64,000 bases of DNA. Origin: Succinivibrio dextrinosolvens (GTDB lineage: Bacteria; Pseudomonadota; Gammaproteobacteria; Enterobacterales; Succinivibrionaceae). Position 1 is the stretch's first letter, and each line of letters starts with the position of its first letter. The translations under genes and the position numbers were made by a program. The stretch spans positions 114,214-178,213 of the forward strand of contig NZ_FPAH01000001.1 in NCBI RefSeq assembly GCF_900116345.1, in the 5' to 3' direction. Positions 45,113 to 54,308 of this stretch are shown here, in pieces. Under the pieces are notes generated by a model. The model was not told the origin of the DNA and ran no database searches. It saw only the letters and a program-made list of their open reading frames with translations.

Positions 45113-45418
45113 TTAGAACTCATCGGGATAGACTTCTTTAGCCAAGGATAAGTTGTAATCTTTAATTGCTTTTAAACCATGAGAGGCTTTAGATGCTATA
45201 GCTAATCCTTGTAAAAGAGGTTTTTTTATTGCAATTTTTTTAAATTGCTCCATATCATTTAAAAATTTAACTGCTTCATTTGTATTATTTGCAATTTCTT
45301 GTTCAGATAATTTAATATCATATTTCTTACGGCACTCGAAATAATCTTTCCACTCTTCTTTTGTCATCTGGTTAATAGGAAGATTCCAACCGTTTGGCTT
45401 GTGTTCCATGTCAGTCAT
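45113..45418 (-). CDS. Tandem-family protein, copy 6 (last)
   Basis: A 101-residue copy of the six-member tandem family. It starts TDMEHKPNGWNLPINQMT, has the WKDYFECRKKYDIKLS block and ends LAKEVYPDEF. The middle 40 residues vary between copies. It starts 15 bases after the stop of copy 5 with a GAGAGG ribosome site. Function unknown; repeated arrays of small genes often encode immunity or binding proteins. Confidence 0.7.
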   Translation of the reverse strand: MTDMEHKPNGWNLPINQMTKEEWKDYFECRKKYDIKLSEQEIANNTNEAVKFLNDMEQFKKIAIKKPLLQGLAIASKASHGLKAIKDYNLSLAKEVYPDEF

Positions 45419-45432
45419 ACAAACCTCTCAAA

Positions 45433-45738
45433 CTAGAATTCATCAGGATAAACCTCTTTGGCCCATGATAAATTAAAATCCTTAATGAATTTCAGACCAT
45501 GACAAGCCTTTGCAGCAATAGCAATATCTGGTATAAGAGGATTTTTTTTAGTTATTTCAACATATTTATATTCATCATCTATAAATTTACAAGCTTCAAT
45601 AGATGTTTGTGTAATTTCTTCTCTTGTTTTTTTTATATCGTATTTTTTTCGACACTCGAAATAATCTATCCACTCTGCTTCTGTCATCTGGTTAATAGGA
45701 AGATTCCAGCCGTTTGGCTTATGTTGCATATCAGTCAT
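45433..45738 (-). CDS. Tandem-family protein, copy 5
   Basis: A 101-residue copy from the ATG at 45738, chosen because GAGG sits 6 bases upstream and all copies align from MTDM. It carries MQHKPNGWNLPINQMT and ends SWAKEVYPDEF. The variable part reads KKTREEITQTSIEACKF. Function unknown. Confidence 0.7.
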   Translation of the reverse strand: MTDMQHKPNGWNLPINQMTEAEWIDYFECRKKYDIKKTREEITQTSIEACKFIDDEYKYVEITKKNPLIPDIAIAAKACHGLKFIKDFNLSWAKEVYPDEF

Positions 45739-45751
45739 AGTCACCTCACAA

Positions 45752-46057
45752 CTAGAATTCATCGGGATAGACTTCTTTAGCCAAAGAAAGATTATAATCT
45801 TTCATCGCTTTTAGACCATGAAATGCTTTAAAGACAATAGCACTTCCTGGTAATAGAGGAACTTTTTTGGATATTTCCACATACTTATCTTGATCGTCAA
45901 TAAATTCTAAAGTCTTTGTAAGAATATCTTTTATTTCTTCATCTGATAGTTTGATATCGTACTTCTTACGGCATTCAAAATAGTCCTTCCATTGCTCTTC
46001 TGTCATCTGATTTGTTAGAAGATTCCAACCGTTAGGTTTGTGCTCCATATCTGTCAT
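45752..46057 (-). CDS. Tandem-family protein, copy 4
   Basis: A 101-residue copy from the ATG at 46057. It reads NGWNLLTNQMT instead of NLPINQMT and EEQWKDYFECRKKYDIKLS, ending SLAKEVYPDEF. The AGGTGTGT leader before the ATG is the same as in other copies. Function unknown. Confidence 0.7.
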   Translation of the reverse strand: MTDMEHKPNGWNLLTNQMTEEQWKDYFECRKKYDIKLSDEEIKDILTKTLEFIDDQDKYVEISKKVPLLPGSAIVFKAFHGLKAMKDYNLSLAKEVYPDEF

Positions 46058-46071
46058 ACACACCTCTCAAA

Positions 46072-46376
46072 CTAGAATTCATCTGGATAAACCTCTTTAG
46101 CCCAGGATAAGTTGTAGTCCTTTATTTTTTCAAACCATGACATGCCTTTGCAGCAATAGCAAGTCCAGGAAAAAGAGGATTTTTTTTACTTATTTTTACA
46201 AATTTCTCCTTGTTATGTAGGTAGTTATAAGCTTCATCAGATATTGCTTTTCTTTCTTTGTCAGACAATTTAATATCATATTTCTTTCGGCACTCGAAAT
46301 AATCTTTCCACTCTTCTTCTGTCATTTGGTTTATTGGAAGATTCCAGCCATTAGGCTTATGGTCCATGTCGGTCAT
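46072..46376 (-). pseudogene. Tandem-family copy 3, frameshifted in an A run
   Basis: From the ATG at 46376 the frame stays intact to GLKK and then stops at 46122. The family C-terminus KDYNLSWAKEVYPDEF is still present in the +1 frame up to 46072. A single A missing from an A6 run (A7 would restore the frame) explains it. It may be a real null copy, a sequencing error in a homopolymer, or a slippage site. Confidence 0.65.
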
Positions 46377-46390
46377 ACTCACCTCGCAAT

Positions 46391-46696
46391 CTAGAATTCA
46401 TCTGGATAGACTTCTTTTGCCCAGGATAAGTTATAATCTCTTAATGCTTTTAATCCTTCAAAAGCTTTTGATACAATAGCAATGCTTGGTAATAGAGGGA
46501 TTTTTCTTGATATTTCTATATATTTTCTCTGATCTGCTCTTACTTTATTAGCTTTTATTAAGTTTTCAGCTATCTCTTTTTCAGATAAATGAATATCATA
46601 TTTCTTTCGACATTCGAAATACTCTTTCCATTCTTCCTCAGTCATCTGATTAATTGGAAGATTCCAGCCGTTTGGTTTGTGTTCCATATCAGTCAT
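46391..46696 (-). CDS. Tandem-family protein, copy 2
   Basis: A 101-residue copy from the ATG at 46696. It reads MEHKPNGWNLPINQMT, EEWKEYFECRKKYDIHLS, a variable ENLIKANKVRADQRKY part and ends SWAKEVYPDEF. It starts 15 bases after the stop of copy 1. Function unknown. Confidence 0.7.
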   Translation of the reverse strand: MTDMEHKPNGWNLPINQMTEEEWKEYFECRKKYDIHLSEKEIAENLIKANKVRADQRKYIEISRKIPLLPSIAIVSKAFEGLKALRDYNLSWAKEVYPDEF

Positions 46697-46710
46697 ACAC
46701 ACCTCTCAAA

Positions 46711-47016
46711 CTAGAATTCATCTGGATAGACCTCTTTAGCCCATGATAAATTACATTCTTTTAATCCTTTTAAACCAGAACATGCTTTAGCTGCGATAGC
46801 TAATTCTGGGAAAAGAGGGTTTTTCTTACTTATTTCAATAAATTTTTTTCTATCTTTAAGATATTTATGTGCTTCATCAGATATTTTTTTTCTTTCTTTG
46901 TCAGACAATTTAATATCATATTTCTTTCGACACTCGAAATAATCCTTCCATTCTTCATCAGTCATCTGGTTAATAGGAAGATTCCATCCATTAGGCTTGT
47001 GCTCCATGTCGGTAAT
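46711..47016 (-). CDS. Tandem-family protein, copy 1 (first, probable ATT start)
   Basis: Promoter-proximal copy. The other copies start at ATG in the context ATGACCGACATGGA; this copy has ATT at the same position (47016-47014) with AAAGGAG at normal distance upstream. The next in-frame ATG, at 47007, is too far from the ribosome site. The body is WKDYFECRKKYDIKLS and ends SWAKEVYPDEF. An ATT start would lower or regulate its translation. Confidence 0.6.
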   Translation of the reverse strand: MTDMEHKPNGWNLPINQMTDEEWKDYFECRKKYDIKLSDKERKKISDEAHKYLKDRKKFIEISKKNPLFPELAIAAKACSGLKGLKECNLSWAKEVYPDEF

Positions 47017-47092
47017 TGTTGACTCCTTTTAGAATTAAGTTCCTAGTGTTAGGTACATCAATACTCAAGCTTTTGCAGTAGCCATGTATGAC

Positions 47093-47482
47093 CTAATACC
47101 AATAGACTGTGTCTGACTGCGGAATAATGCCGCTGTTATATTTCTTAACGAGGTTATGAATTACATGACAGGCATAGCAATAATACTGAAAGCCTTTATA
47201 CTTTCCTTTCTTTTTGTTTTCTTCTAATTCCTCCCGCAGTAGACGAGCTCTTTCTAAGTCACCTTCTTCTGCGGCAAGGTCAATAAAGCTCTGATCCATT
47301 CTTAAGAGGTCTTCTTCTAGTACAACTATTTCATAGTCACCTTCCGCAACCTCAGTAAGATCGATTTCTTCATTGATACGATCTATCGTGATTAGCCCTG
47401 CTTTCTTGTCCTTATTACCCTCGGGATAATAGCTATAGTCGAGTTTTTCTTTTGACTCTTTGATAAGTTCGTATATAACCAT
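47093..47482 (-). CDS. Unknown protein in the tandem-family operon
   Basis: A 129-residue protein from the ATG at 47482. The N-terminal half is acidic (EEIDLTEVAEGDYEIVVLEEDLLRM), followed by a charged coiled-coil-like helix and a Cys/Tyr/His-rich FQYYCYACHVIHNLV block. It lies between the gene at 47558 and the six-copy array, all on the minus strand. No family recognised. Confidence 0.5.
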   Translation of the reverse strand: MVIYELIKESKEKLDYSYYPEGNKDKKAGLITIDRINEEIDLTEVAEGDYEIVVLEEDLLRMDQSFIDLAAEEGDLERARLLREELEENKKKGKYKGFQYYCYACHVIHNLVKKYNSGIIPQSDTVYWY

Positions 47483-47557
47483 TTTAATAATCACTCATCT
47501 TTCACGTTACAGTGGTTATCTTCTGGGGCTTACTGAAATTGCACCAAACAGGCCGTG

Positions 47558-47800
47558 TTAAGAGTAAGAAACATTTTTTGTACAATTCAATCCGATTTCA
47601 ATGTCCCTCATAGTTCTTCCAGCGTAAGGTAATCCAATCTGAAATTTGGAATTAAGAGTGTTCTTCTGGAAATGAGGTTGTACGACAATCTCATGTTCTC
47701 TTACCTTTGCTTGTCTAACTACGATAATGCCGTTTTTACGAGCTTCTTCACGGGCATAGTAGTCTCTAGCAATTAGCGCATATATATCAGATAAATTCAT
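47558..47800 (-). CDS. Small unknown protein, first gene after promoter C
   Basis: An 80-residue protein, basic and soluble, with MNLSDIYALIARDYYAREEA at the start and GLPYAGRTMRDIEIGL near the end. It starts about 40 bases below the -10 of regulon promoter C. No family recognised. Confidence 0.5.
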   Translation of the reverse strand: MNLSDIYALIARDYYAREEARKNGIIVVRQAKVREHEIVVQPHFQKNTLNSKFQIGLPYAGRTMRDIEIGLNCTKNVSYS

Positions 47801-47841
47801 AATTATTACCTCTACACTTCATGTTTGGATTTTATGTTTTA

Positions 47842-47882
47842 ATTTTAACTATAAGTTCTATCAGTTTTTATGAGAGTGAAAA
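47842..47882 (-). promoter_or_regulatory. Shared accessory promoter, copy C
   Basis: On the minus strand CATATTTTCA, then the CTCTCA core (47876 down to 47871), TAAAAACTGAT; the -10 TAAAAT is at 47847 down to 47842, again 29 bases from the core start. It should drive 47800, 47482 and possibly the six-copy array. Confidence 0.7.
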
Positions 47883-48055
47883 TATGAGTGAATTTAGAGA
47901 TTATTCATTCAGCAAAATGAAATGGTCAAATAGCGGTAAGAATCTGTCTAAACAGCGATGATAGATATTCCATGGGGCATTAACCTTTTGGGGTAATACT
48001 GTGTTTAAGGCTTATCGTGTTTTGATAAGCCTTAATCTGCTTTTGGAGTGGAGAA

Positions 48056-50557
48056 TTAAAATGTTCCTAATGTCTCCCACATACTAGTAACAGTAGTTTT
48101 CAATTTGCTGCAGTCATTTGAAAGTTCATCAAAGATATGGAACGGATCATCCATATATTCAGAAGTATCCAGATAGAACACCCTACCCACATGCTCATGA
48201 AGAAATCTGATGACATCACTTCGTTTGTAGGTTTCAAATTTTATAAAACTTAACGAATGGTTTTCTGCTATATATTCATTTTCTTTTAGCGACAGACTTG
48301 AACGTACAACATCGGGAATATCGAAACTGCAGTCGTATAAAAAGTCGTTAATGTCCCTGTAAGTTTTTACATTAGTAAATGAATCTGGCAAGTATAGGGA
48401 GTATAAAAACTCATCAGAATCAAAAGAGACATAATAAGTTCTGCTGATTTTTGTTATGTCATCAATTCTAGGATCAGTTGGCAATTTAAGCTCTTTATCT
48501 ACATAATTATGCAGTTTTTTCTGAGCTCCGACAGCAAGATAGGCACTTTCAGGACAGTAGATTTTTACAACTTTACGTAAAGGAATCGTTTGTAAAGTCA
48601 GAGCCATTTTTTCTGATACATCAAGCTGTCCGTTAGTGGTTGGATTAGATGCCAATATAAATTCATTTGCCAGCTCAATACATTCTTTTGTGTTTTCCCA
48701 GGTAATCTGCTTTCCTTTTTTATCATTGAGATTATTAAGCTGAGTTAGATAAGCCCAATAAATAAGGTAATGTTCACCGTTCTGTTGATATACAGAAAGA
48801 GGAATGCCTCGTTTCGTTATTTTGAATTCGCAATCATCATAATATGCTTCAATATTACAGATTGCCTTACAGAAAATGTTAGGGCTGATTTTGGTGTAGA
48901 GCATTTCGTCTAAATAGTAGAATTTAAACTTGCTCAGATAAGTACGTAGTTTGTTAATTTCATACTCTGATGCAGACTCTTGGTATACATCTTCTGCTGG
49001 AGTAACCTCATAGACAGGTATGATAATCTTTTTCTCGTACTGCTGAATCAAATGCGGACTTGCAATAAAATCTTTTCTTATAAAGCTTTTTATAAACATG
49101 AAACGCTGTCTGTCTACAAGTTCCCTAGGTAGTGCATCATCCGGAAGGATAATGTGGGACTGATTGAGTTTGTTAAGGAACTCCACATAATTCTTGCACT
49201 TAACCAGACTGTATTCTGCGTTCTCGTTGTAATAAGTCAGGTTGAAACCCTCTGGACCATCCTCACCCCACCCTAGGATATAGTTTGAGTTTTCAAAAAA
49301 CTCACCACAGGACTTAATCCAATCTTTAGCTTTGTCTTGTGGTGTGCCATAAGTTTCGTACTGATAATTGAAACACTCTGTTCTTATATCAGAAGGGATT
49401 TTTTTGTAGAACTCGGTTGGCAGCAGCAGATAAAAATCCTCACCACATAAATTGCGGTATGGATTCAAATTGTAAATAGGGTGAGTTGCATACTGATAGA
49501 ACTCTGTCTCGTTTAAGCCTTTTTCTGTTAGGTTATGTTTAGTAAGTTTTAGCTGCTGGATCATGTTTAAAGGAATACTGTCTGTATCAGCATTTTTATA
49601 CCATTCAATGTTCTCTCCTTTATAATCGCCTTCAAACCTCAAACCATAAACCACATAATCTGATTCTAAGTCTAACATTTGAAGGTATTTGAAAAGAGTA
49701 TCCTGATCTGAATGGTTTTCTTGTATAAACAAGTTCCAATCAAGCTCCTTTGCGGTTGCATCTCTGATCATAAGAGGTAAAAAAAACAGATAATCGTAAT
49801 CAGAATCTTCATCAACCTCGTCTATGGAGCAGAATGACAGTTTACATAGAGTTTTGTTCTGAATTGCTTTTATTAGACTAATAAGGGTATTTTTATAGGT
49901 CTTGTTAAGTATTTTGCTACCTGAATCAGCTTCTTTTAAAATATACTCAATACATTGGTCAGCTATTTCATTTCTCTGTTTTTTAGTAACTTCTGGAGAT
50001 GATTGAAGCTCTCCTTCAAAGTTAATTAGCCCGCTGAACAACTTTCTTGCAACATCATAATTTCTAAAACCATATCTTATTTGCCGAGATCTAGTCTTAT
50101 CTATTTTTGGAACAATTTCTAAAGCATCTCGTTCTGTTGGATAAAACAGATGAAGCAATGCGGACAGGTGTGCTACATCCTTCTCGATGTAGGTAACATT
50201 TCTTTTAATCTGATCCTCTGGTGTTCGCACCCTACCGTTTTTATCTGTTTTGGTTTCATATTTGCCATCCATTAAATATAAAGCAATGTCGTTTTTAGTC
50301 AGACCGTTAGGGGCAAGGAGGAGAAGGATGAAAACCTTGAAAAAATCCACATCACTTAAAAGATATTTAATAAAGTCTTTGTGTAATTTTTCTTTGGTTT
50401 TCTGTTCAAGTGTTTTTTCGTCAGTGGACTTGTCTTCATCTTTGGATGAATCTTCTATATCTTCGATAGAAATCTTACCGACGTATTTGTTAACTAATTC
50501 GTCAACCTTTTTGTAGATCTTCTTTAGGTCATAATTATCGATAGTGTCTGTTGTCAT
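48056..50557 (-). CDS. Large unknown protein under regulon promoter D
   Basis: An 833-residue soluble protein. An acidic coiled-coil start (about 30-65) is followed by a winged-helix-like LLLAPNGLTKNDIALYLM region and a helical body. Two stretches (about 220-260 with AIQNKTLCKLSFCSID, and about 580-615 with GIPLSVYQQNGEHYLIYW) faintly resemble WYL-type ligand-binding folds, but I would not name the family on that. It is alone behind a shared regulon promoter. Candidate regulator of that regulon, by weak inference only. Confidence 0.55.
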   Translation of the reverse strand: MTTDTIDNYDLKKIYKKVDELVNKYVGKISIEDIEDSSKDEDKSTDEKTLEQKTKEKLHKDFIKYLLSDVDFFKVFILLLLAPNGLTKNDIALYLMDGKYETKTDKNGRVRTPEDQIKRNVTYIEKDVAHLSALLHLFYPTERDALEIVPKIDKTRSRQIRYGFRNYDVARKLFSGLINFEGELQSSPEVTKKQRNEIADQCIEYILKEADSGSKILNKTYKNTLISLIKAIQNKTLCKLSFCSIDEVDEDSDYDYLFFLPLMIRDATAKELDWNLFIQENHSDQDTLFKYLQMLDLESDYVVYGLRFEGDYKGENIEWYKNADTDSIPLNMIQQLKLTKHNLTEKGLNETEFYQYATHPIYNLNPYRNLCGEDFYLLLPTEFYKKIPSDIRTECFNYQYETYGTPQDKAKDWIKSCGEFFENSNYILGWGEDGPEGFNLTYYNENAEYSLVKCKNYVEFLNKLNQSHIILPDDALPRELVDRQRFMFIKSFIRKDFIASPHLIQQYEKKIIIPVYEVTPAEDVYQESASEYEINKLRTYLSKFKFYYLDEMLYTKISPNIFCKAICNIEAYYDDCEFKITKRGIPLSVYQQNGEHYLIYWAYLTQLNNLNDKKGKQITWENTKECIELANEFILASNPTTNGQLDVSEKMALTLQTIPLRKVVKIYCPESAYLAVGAQKKLHNYVDKELKLPTDPRIDDITKISRTYYVSFDSDEFLYSLYLPDSFTNVKTYRDINDFLYDCSFDIPDVVRSSLSLKENEYIAENHSLSFIKFETYKRSDVIRFLHEHVGRVFYLDTSEYMDDPFHIFDELSNDCSKLKTTVTSMWETLGTF

Positions 50558-50597
50558 AATCCTATTCTCAGAAAATGGTATTTGATTGTTATTTCTG

Positions 50598-50640
50598 ATT
50601 ATAGGAAATTATGTTCTCAGTTTTTGTGAGAGTGAATGAA
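50598..50640 (-). promoter_or_regulatory. Shared accessory promoter, copy D
   Basis: On the minus strand TTCA, then the CTCTCA core (50632 down to 50627), CAAAAACTGAGAAC; the -10 is a perfect TATAAT at 50603 down to 50598, 29 bases from the core start. Confidence 0.75.
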
Positions 50641-50750
50641 TGTAACTAATTATTTTTATTAGGATATCAGAATTCGGAATGATGGTAATCTATTTTAAAA
50701 ATAAGACCTTCATAATTCGTTGAAAGTTTGTAGAATTGAGGTTTTTCTAT

Positions 50751-50936
50751 ATGCAGATTATAGATATTGCAGTTTGGACTGCGCCTAGATTATTTATTTG
50801 GATAATAATCTCAGCCTATTTTATAAAAAAATTTTTTGATTTGGCGGCTGAAGATGATGTTAAAAACAGAAACAAGATTGCCCTACTACTGTTCTTAGTT
50901 TTCTTCGTATTTTTACCTATATGCTTCGCATATTAA
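50751..50936 (+). CDS. Small membrane protein
   Basis: A 61-residue protein from the ATG at 50751 with GAGG 9 bases upstream. Two hydrophobic helices (about 3-24 and 42-58) flank a charged loop, FDLAAEDDVKNRNK. It lies between the unknown 833-residue gene and the restriction operon. No family recognised. Confidence 0.5.
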   Translation: MQIIDIAVWTAPRLFIWIIISAYFIKKFFDLAAEDDVKNRNKIALLLFLVFFVFLPICFAY

Positions 50937-51040
50937 ATTCTCAACATTATTTGTCTTTTCTTCTTAATAAATCTTCTATAGCCGTTTTTATATTTACGAT
51001 GGAGAGAATAAATTGTTAAAGATTATAAATCTGTAAATAG

Positions 51041-52306
51041 TTATCGATAATTAACTTTTTCAATGGCTGAAACTAACTGGCTTTTATATTTGTCGGCCAT
51101 AGTGATGTAATTGTACATTAGGAATCTAGTATCAATTACAATACCTTGAATTCTTTCATATTTCTTTGGATTTGGCTTCCAATCCGCTATTGCTTCGCCG
51201 ATATTTTTAATAATGCAATTACTATTTGATATTTGATTATCTTTGTTTTTTAAATCATCATGGAAAGGGTTATCTTCACCATTGAAAGGCATTATAAATG
51301 CATTGTATAGTATAGAATCAGGGACACCTTTAGCTCTTTCAATGTATTCTGCATACGTTATTTGCTTGTTGATATCTTGTCCATTTGGTAAATGATCAGG
51401 ATTGCCACTATATCCATAACGATATAGTTTTGCATCTAATACATAAAATTTGTCTTTATAAATCATAATAGAGTCTGGTTGTAATGGCGTTTTTATCCTG
51501 TTTATACCGTAATCGAGAATCCATTTTGTTCGAGGAAAATATTTTTCTTTGTTTTCAATTCCGAATGCTTTATCAATCATTTTTTCCCATATTCTCTCGA
51601 AAAAATCTGTTCCAAAGAAAAATTTTTTTGAGGATGATTTTTCGTCTTTAAATTGTAGAATTGAAATCATGGCTGAAAATAATTCATGCTCTATATCGTT
51701 ATGTGTTGATGCAAGTTTCTTTTCTAGTATGTAAATAGCCTCTCTTTTATCTGGTTGTATACCGGGTTTTTCTGGCATATAAGGGACATAAAGCCATCCC
51801 AACTTTTCAAATGCCTCATATACACAATAACGATGAATTTGAGTTATTTTTTTATTTGTATTTGGGTTTATCGAGCGAACAGTCATTTTTGTAAAGATAA
51901 GCGCTCCATTTTTCTGTACAAAAGATCTTTGTTCTTTTAACGTCCGAGACCAAGAAGCATTTCCTTTTGTATCTGTTTTGAATCTATGCTCTGTTTCAGT
52001 ATAGTATCTGCCTGTTCTTAGATAATCTCTAATCACCTTAATGTAAGCATGCATAGGAAGCTTTACTGCTACTTCATTATCAATTTGGTCATCTTCGAGA
52101 AGGTTCTCTTCCTTCATGAACGAGGAAAGGACACTGATAAGATTAAATATGTCAGCGCGGAGAGATTCATCGTTTGGCGGAAGTTGGTAGCCAATTGGAA
52201 AATTAATTACAACATCTTCTGTATCTGCTTTTATTCCGACAAAGCTATCTCCTTCTCCATTTTTATTGACATGGCAATGTTCCCTTAAATTTTTCTTAAT
52301 ATTCAT
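51041..52306 (-). CDS. LlaJI-family restriction endonuclease subunit
   Basis: A 421-residue nuclease subunit of a GTP- or ATP-dependent restriction system. The C-terminal half holds a PD-(D/E)XK site: Pro277-Asp278 followed by Asp291-Ala-Lys293 in VLDAKLYRYG, matching LlaJI-type enzymes such as BsuMI YdjA. It is the last gene of a six-gene operon behind an AAA partner. The region is more AT-rich than the transfer genes, as expected for a transferred cassette. Confidence 0.85.
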   Translation of the reverse strand: MNIKKNLREHCHVNKNGEGDSFVGIKADTEDVVINFPIGYQLPPNDESLRADIFNLISVLSSFMKEENLLEDDQIDNEVAVKLPMHAYIKVIRDYLRTGRYYTETEHRFKTDTKGNASWSRTLKEQRSFVQKNGALIFTKMTVRSINPNTNKKITQIHRYCVYEAFEKLGWLYVPYMPEKPGIQPDKREAIYILEKKLASTHNDIEHELFSAMISILQFKDEKSSSKKFFFGTDFFERIWEKMIDKAFGIENKEKYFPRTKWILDYGINRIKTPLQPDSIMIYKDKFYVLDAKLYRYGYSGNPDHLPNGQDINKQITYAEYIERAKGVPDSILYNAFIMPFNGEDNPFHDDLKNKDNQISNSNCIIKNIGEAIADWKPNPKKYERIQGIVIDTRFLMYNYITMADKYKSQLVSAIEKVNYR

Positions 52307-52338
52307 CGAAAGAACTATCCTGTTATTTTGGAAGACTA

Positions 52339-53547
52339 TTAATCATGTTTGTCGGGATAGAAGATTGCTCTTACGCTAGGTTTAAAAATATTAAATCTAT
52401 CTTTACCTTTTGAATAAACGAAAGTTCGGATTACTTTTTCTAAACTATCCATATTATCCGTATCAAAAAGAGATTCTGGGTTAAATTTAAAAGCATCGTC
52501 CCACAAGTATTTAAGGACTTTCTCCGGAAATTTGCGAATGTTCTTTAATCCATCTCTTATTTCGGCAAGTCTTTTATTTTGTTCTGGAGTAATATTGTTA
52601 TTTCGTTCTAATTCTAGCAAAGAGTTAAGTTCAGGACGAAGTTCTGTGGTTTTATAAACATTCTCTACATTGAACTCAATGTCGCTTTTATGAATGAAGA
52701 ATACTCCGAGACGTTTATCTTCTGCTGATGCAATTTTTGCTTTATTTGCGATTACAAGATTGTTTATTGTTGTACAAAATGTCTTCCAAGTAACCTCAGT
52801 ATCTAATATTAACGCATCAGCTAATGAAGGGTGTACATTATCGAAAGTGTTTTCAATTAATCTCATATTCCATCTTCTTTGGAATGCGGTATCAAGTGTA
52901 AATACGTTTTGGTCAGAAGTATTCATTGTGCCAATAATTGACAGGTTTGATGGAATTCTTACTTTATGACTTCCATCTTTATACATCTGCTCAGCAATAT
53001 ATCTGTTTGTTATTCCGTACTCACTTGTGCCTATTGGATAATTTATTTTATTGACCGTTTTAAGCTCCAAGCTTCGATCTAATAATTGAAACACTTCTCC
53101 AAATATTGCAGGAGCATTTCCTCTGTTAATCTCTTCTATTATTAGAATATATTTATTTTGAGGATTGTTATATGCATCTTGCATAATCCTTGTAAAAGGT
53201 CCAGGGGTAAATATATATGTTACTTGGTTGTTATTTACATCTGGGAGTATTTGTCCTACAAAATCTGAGTAAGTATAATCAGGATGGAATACGACTCTCT
53301 CAACAATGCTTTTTTCATCTAAATACTCATGCTCGATTGTCCAACTTTTTCCTGAACCAGGCACGCCGTATAGAAGAATATTTAATCCTCCACTGATTCT
53401 TTTATTTTCAAGATCATCTTCTGAAAGAATTTGTCCGGATAATGTTTGTGTATTTGCATTTCCTTGGATGTTTAATGATAGACGCTGTCTGATATCATCC
53501 AAATTTTGTGTTATAGAGTCTATTGCAACTTTGCTGAATTCAGACAT
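52339..53547 (-). CDS. McrB-like AAA restriction ATPase/GTPase
   Basis: A 402-residue AAA protein. Walker A is GVPGSGKS (residues 61-68), Walker B is YILIIEEINRGNAPAIFGEV, and the sensor and arginine finger region is GTMNTSDQNVFTLDTAFQRR, typical of McrB-like motors. It should translocate or assemble on DNA and activate the LlaJI-type nuclease encoded downstream. It overlaps the upstream gene by 28 bases. Confidence 0.9.
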   Translation of the reverse strand: MSEFSKVAIDSITQNLDDIRQRLSLNIQGNANTQTLSGQILSEDDLENKRISGGLNILLYGVPGSGKSWTIEHEYLDEKSIVERVVFHPDYTYSDFVGQILPDVNNNQVTYIFTPGPFTRIMQDAYNNPQNKYILIIEEINRGNAPAIFGEVFQLLDRSLELKTVNKINYPIGTSEYGITNRYIAEQMYKDGSHKVRIPSNLSIIGTMNTSDQNVFTLDTAFQRRWNMRLIENTFDNVHPSLADALILDTEVTWKTFCTTINNLVIANKAKIASAEDKRLGVFFIHKSDIEFNVENVYKTTELRPELNSLLELERNNNITPEQNKRLAEIRDGLKNIRKFPEKVLKYLWDDAFKFNPESLFDTDNMDSLEKVIRTFVYSKGKDRFNIFKPSVRAIFYPDKHD

Positions 53548-54305
53548 TGTTCAATCTCCTTTATTGCGTCGTTAACTTCAGTTATCCTTTCCTCATTGAA
53601 ACATACTTGCTTATCGTCTCTCTCGATAAATATTCCTGCTTTTACGAAATTACCTTTAACGTAAGGAAAAGAGTTGACTTTACTCTGGTTACCTTTGCTA
53701 TCGTTTTTCGTCTTTTGAGTCACATTTATTTTGATAATGCCTGCTCTGTATTGTTGTATTGTTTCCTTCATTTCTTCTATATAAAAAGAATTATTAGTCT
53801 TTCTTTTTTCTTGTATTAAGAAATATTCACATTGGTCGATACTTCCATAATTTTTTGCAAAACATAGAACATCGAAGAAATCTCGGCTATAGTTACAATC
53901 TTTCTTCTTCATCATAATAACAAGGCATTGGAAGAAAATAATTTCTTGTATTTTCTCAAGTTTTGTCAAGATTTCTTTTTTTAGTTCTCCTTCGGGCTCA
54001 TTATTTGTTACCTTTATGGTTTTCAAAATATCTATGTATGTATGACCGATGTTTGTAAAATTAACAATAGATCCCTTTTTGGTCCCATCTTGATAAGAGA
54101 TAATTCCACAATGCTTTAAAAAAGGAAGAATATTTCTGGCATAATTCCAATTTAATTGTTTTTTTTCTATTTCTTCTTTTATATTTGTTCTGGTCACTTC
54201 CCCTTCAATATTATTGATAATATCGAAATAAATTAGTATTTGCTCCTTAACATTGTCTGTTAAGGTCGTACCTGGAGATCCTGGACTTGAGACGGTAATA
54301 TCCAT
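53520..54305 (-). CDS. Third restriction subunit (BsuMI YdiR-like position)
   Basis: A 261-residue protein with an N-terminal winged-helix-like region (about 15-95) and a helical C-terminal part. No nuclease motif is visible. In the BsuMI system an extra restriction gene (ydiR) sits in this same place between the methyltransferases and the McrB-like gene. DNA recognition for the nuclease is the likely role, by position and fold only. Confidence 0.6.
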   Translation of the reverse strand: MDITVSSPGSPGTTLTDNVKEQILIYFDIINNIEGEVTRTNIKEEIEKKQLNWNYARNILPFLKHCGIISYQDGTKKGSIVNFTNIGHTYIDILKTIKVTNNEPEGELKKEILTKLEKIQEIIFFQCLVIMMKKKDCNYSRDFFDVLCFAKNYGSIDQCEYFLIQEKRKTNNSFYIEEMKETIQQYRAGIIKINVTQKTKNDSKGNQSKVNSFPYVKGNFVKAGIFIERDDKQVCFNEERITEVNDAIKEIEQCLNSAKLQ

Positions 54306-54308
54306 AAA

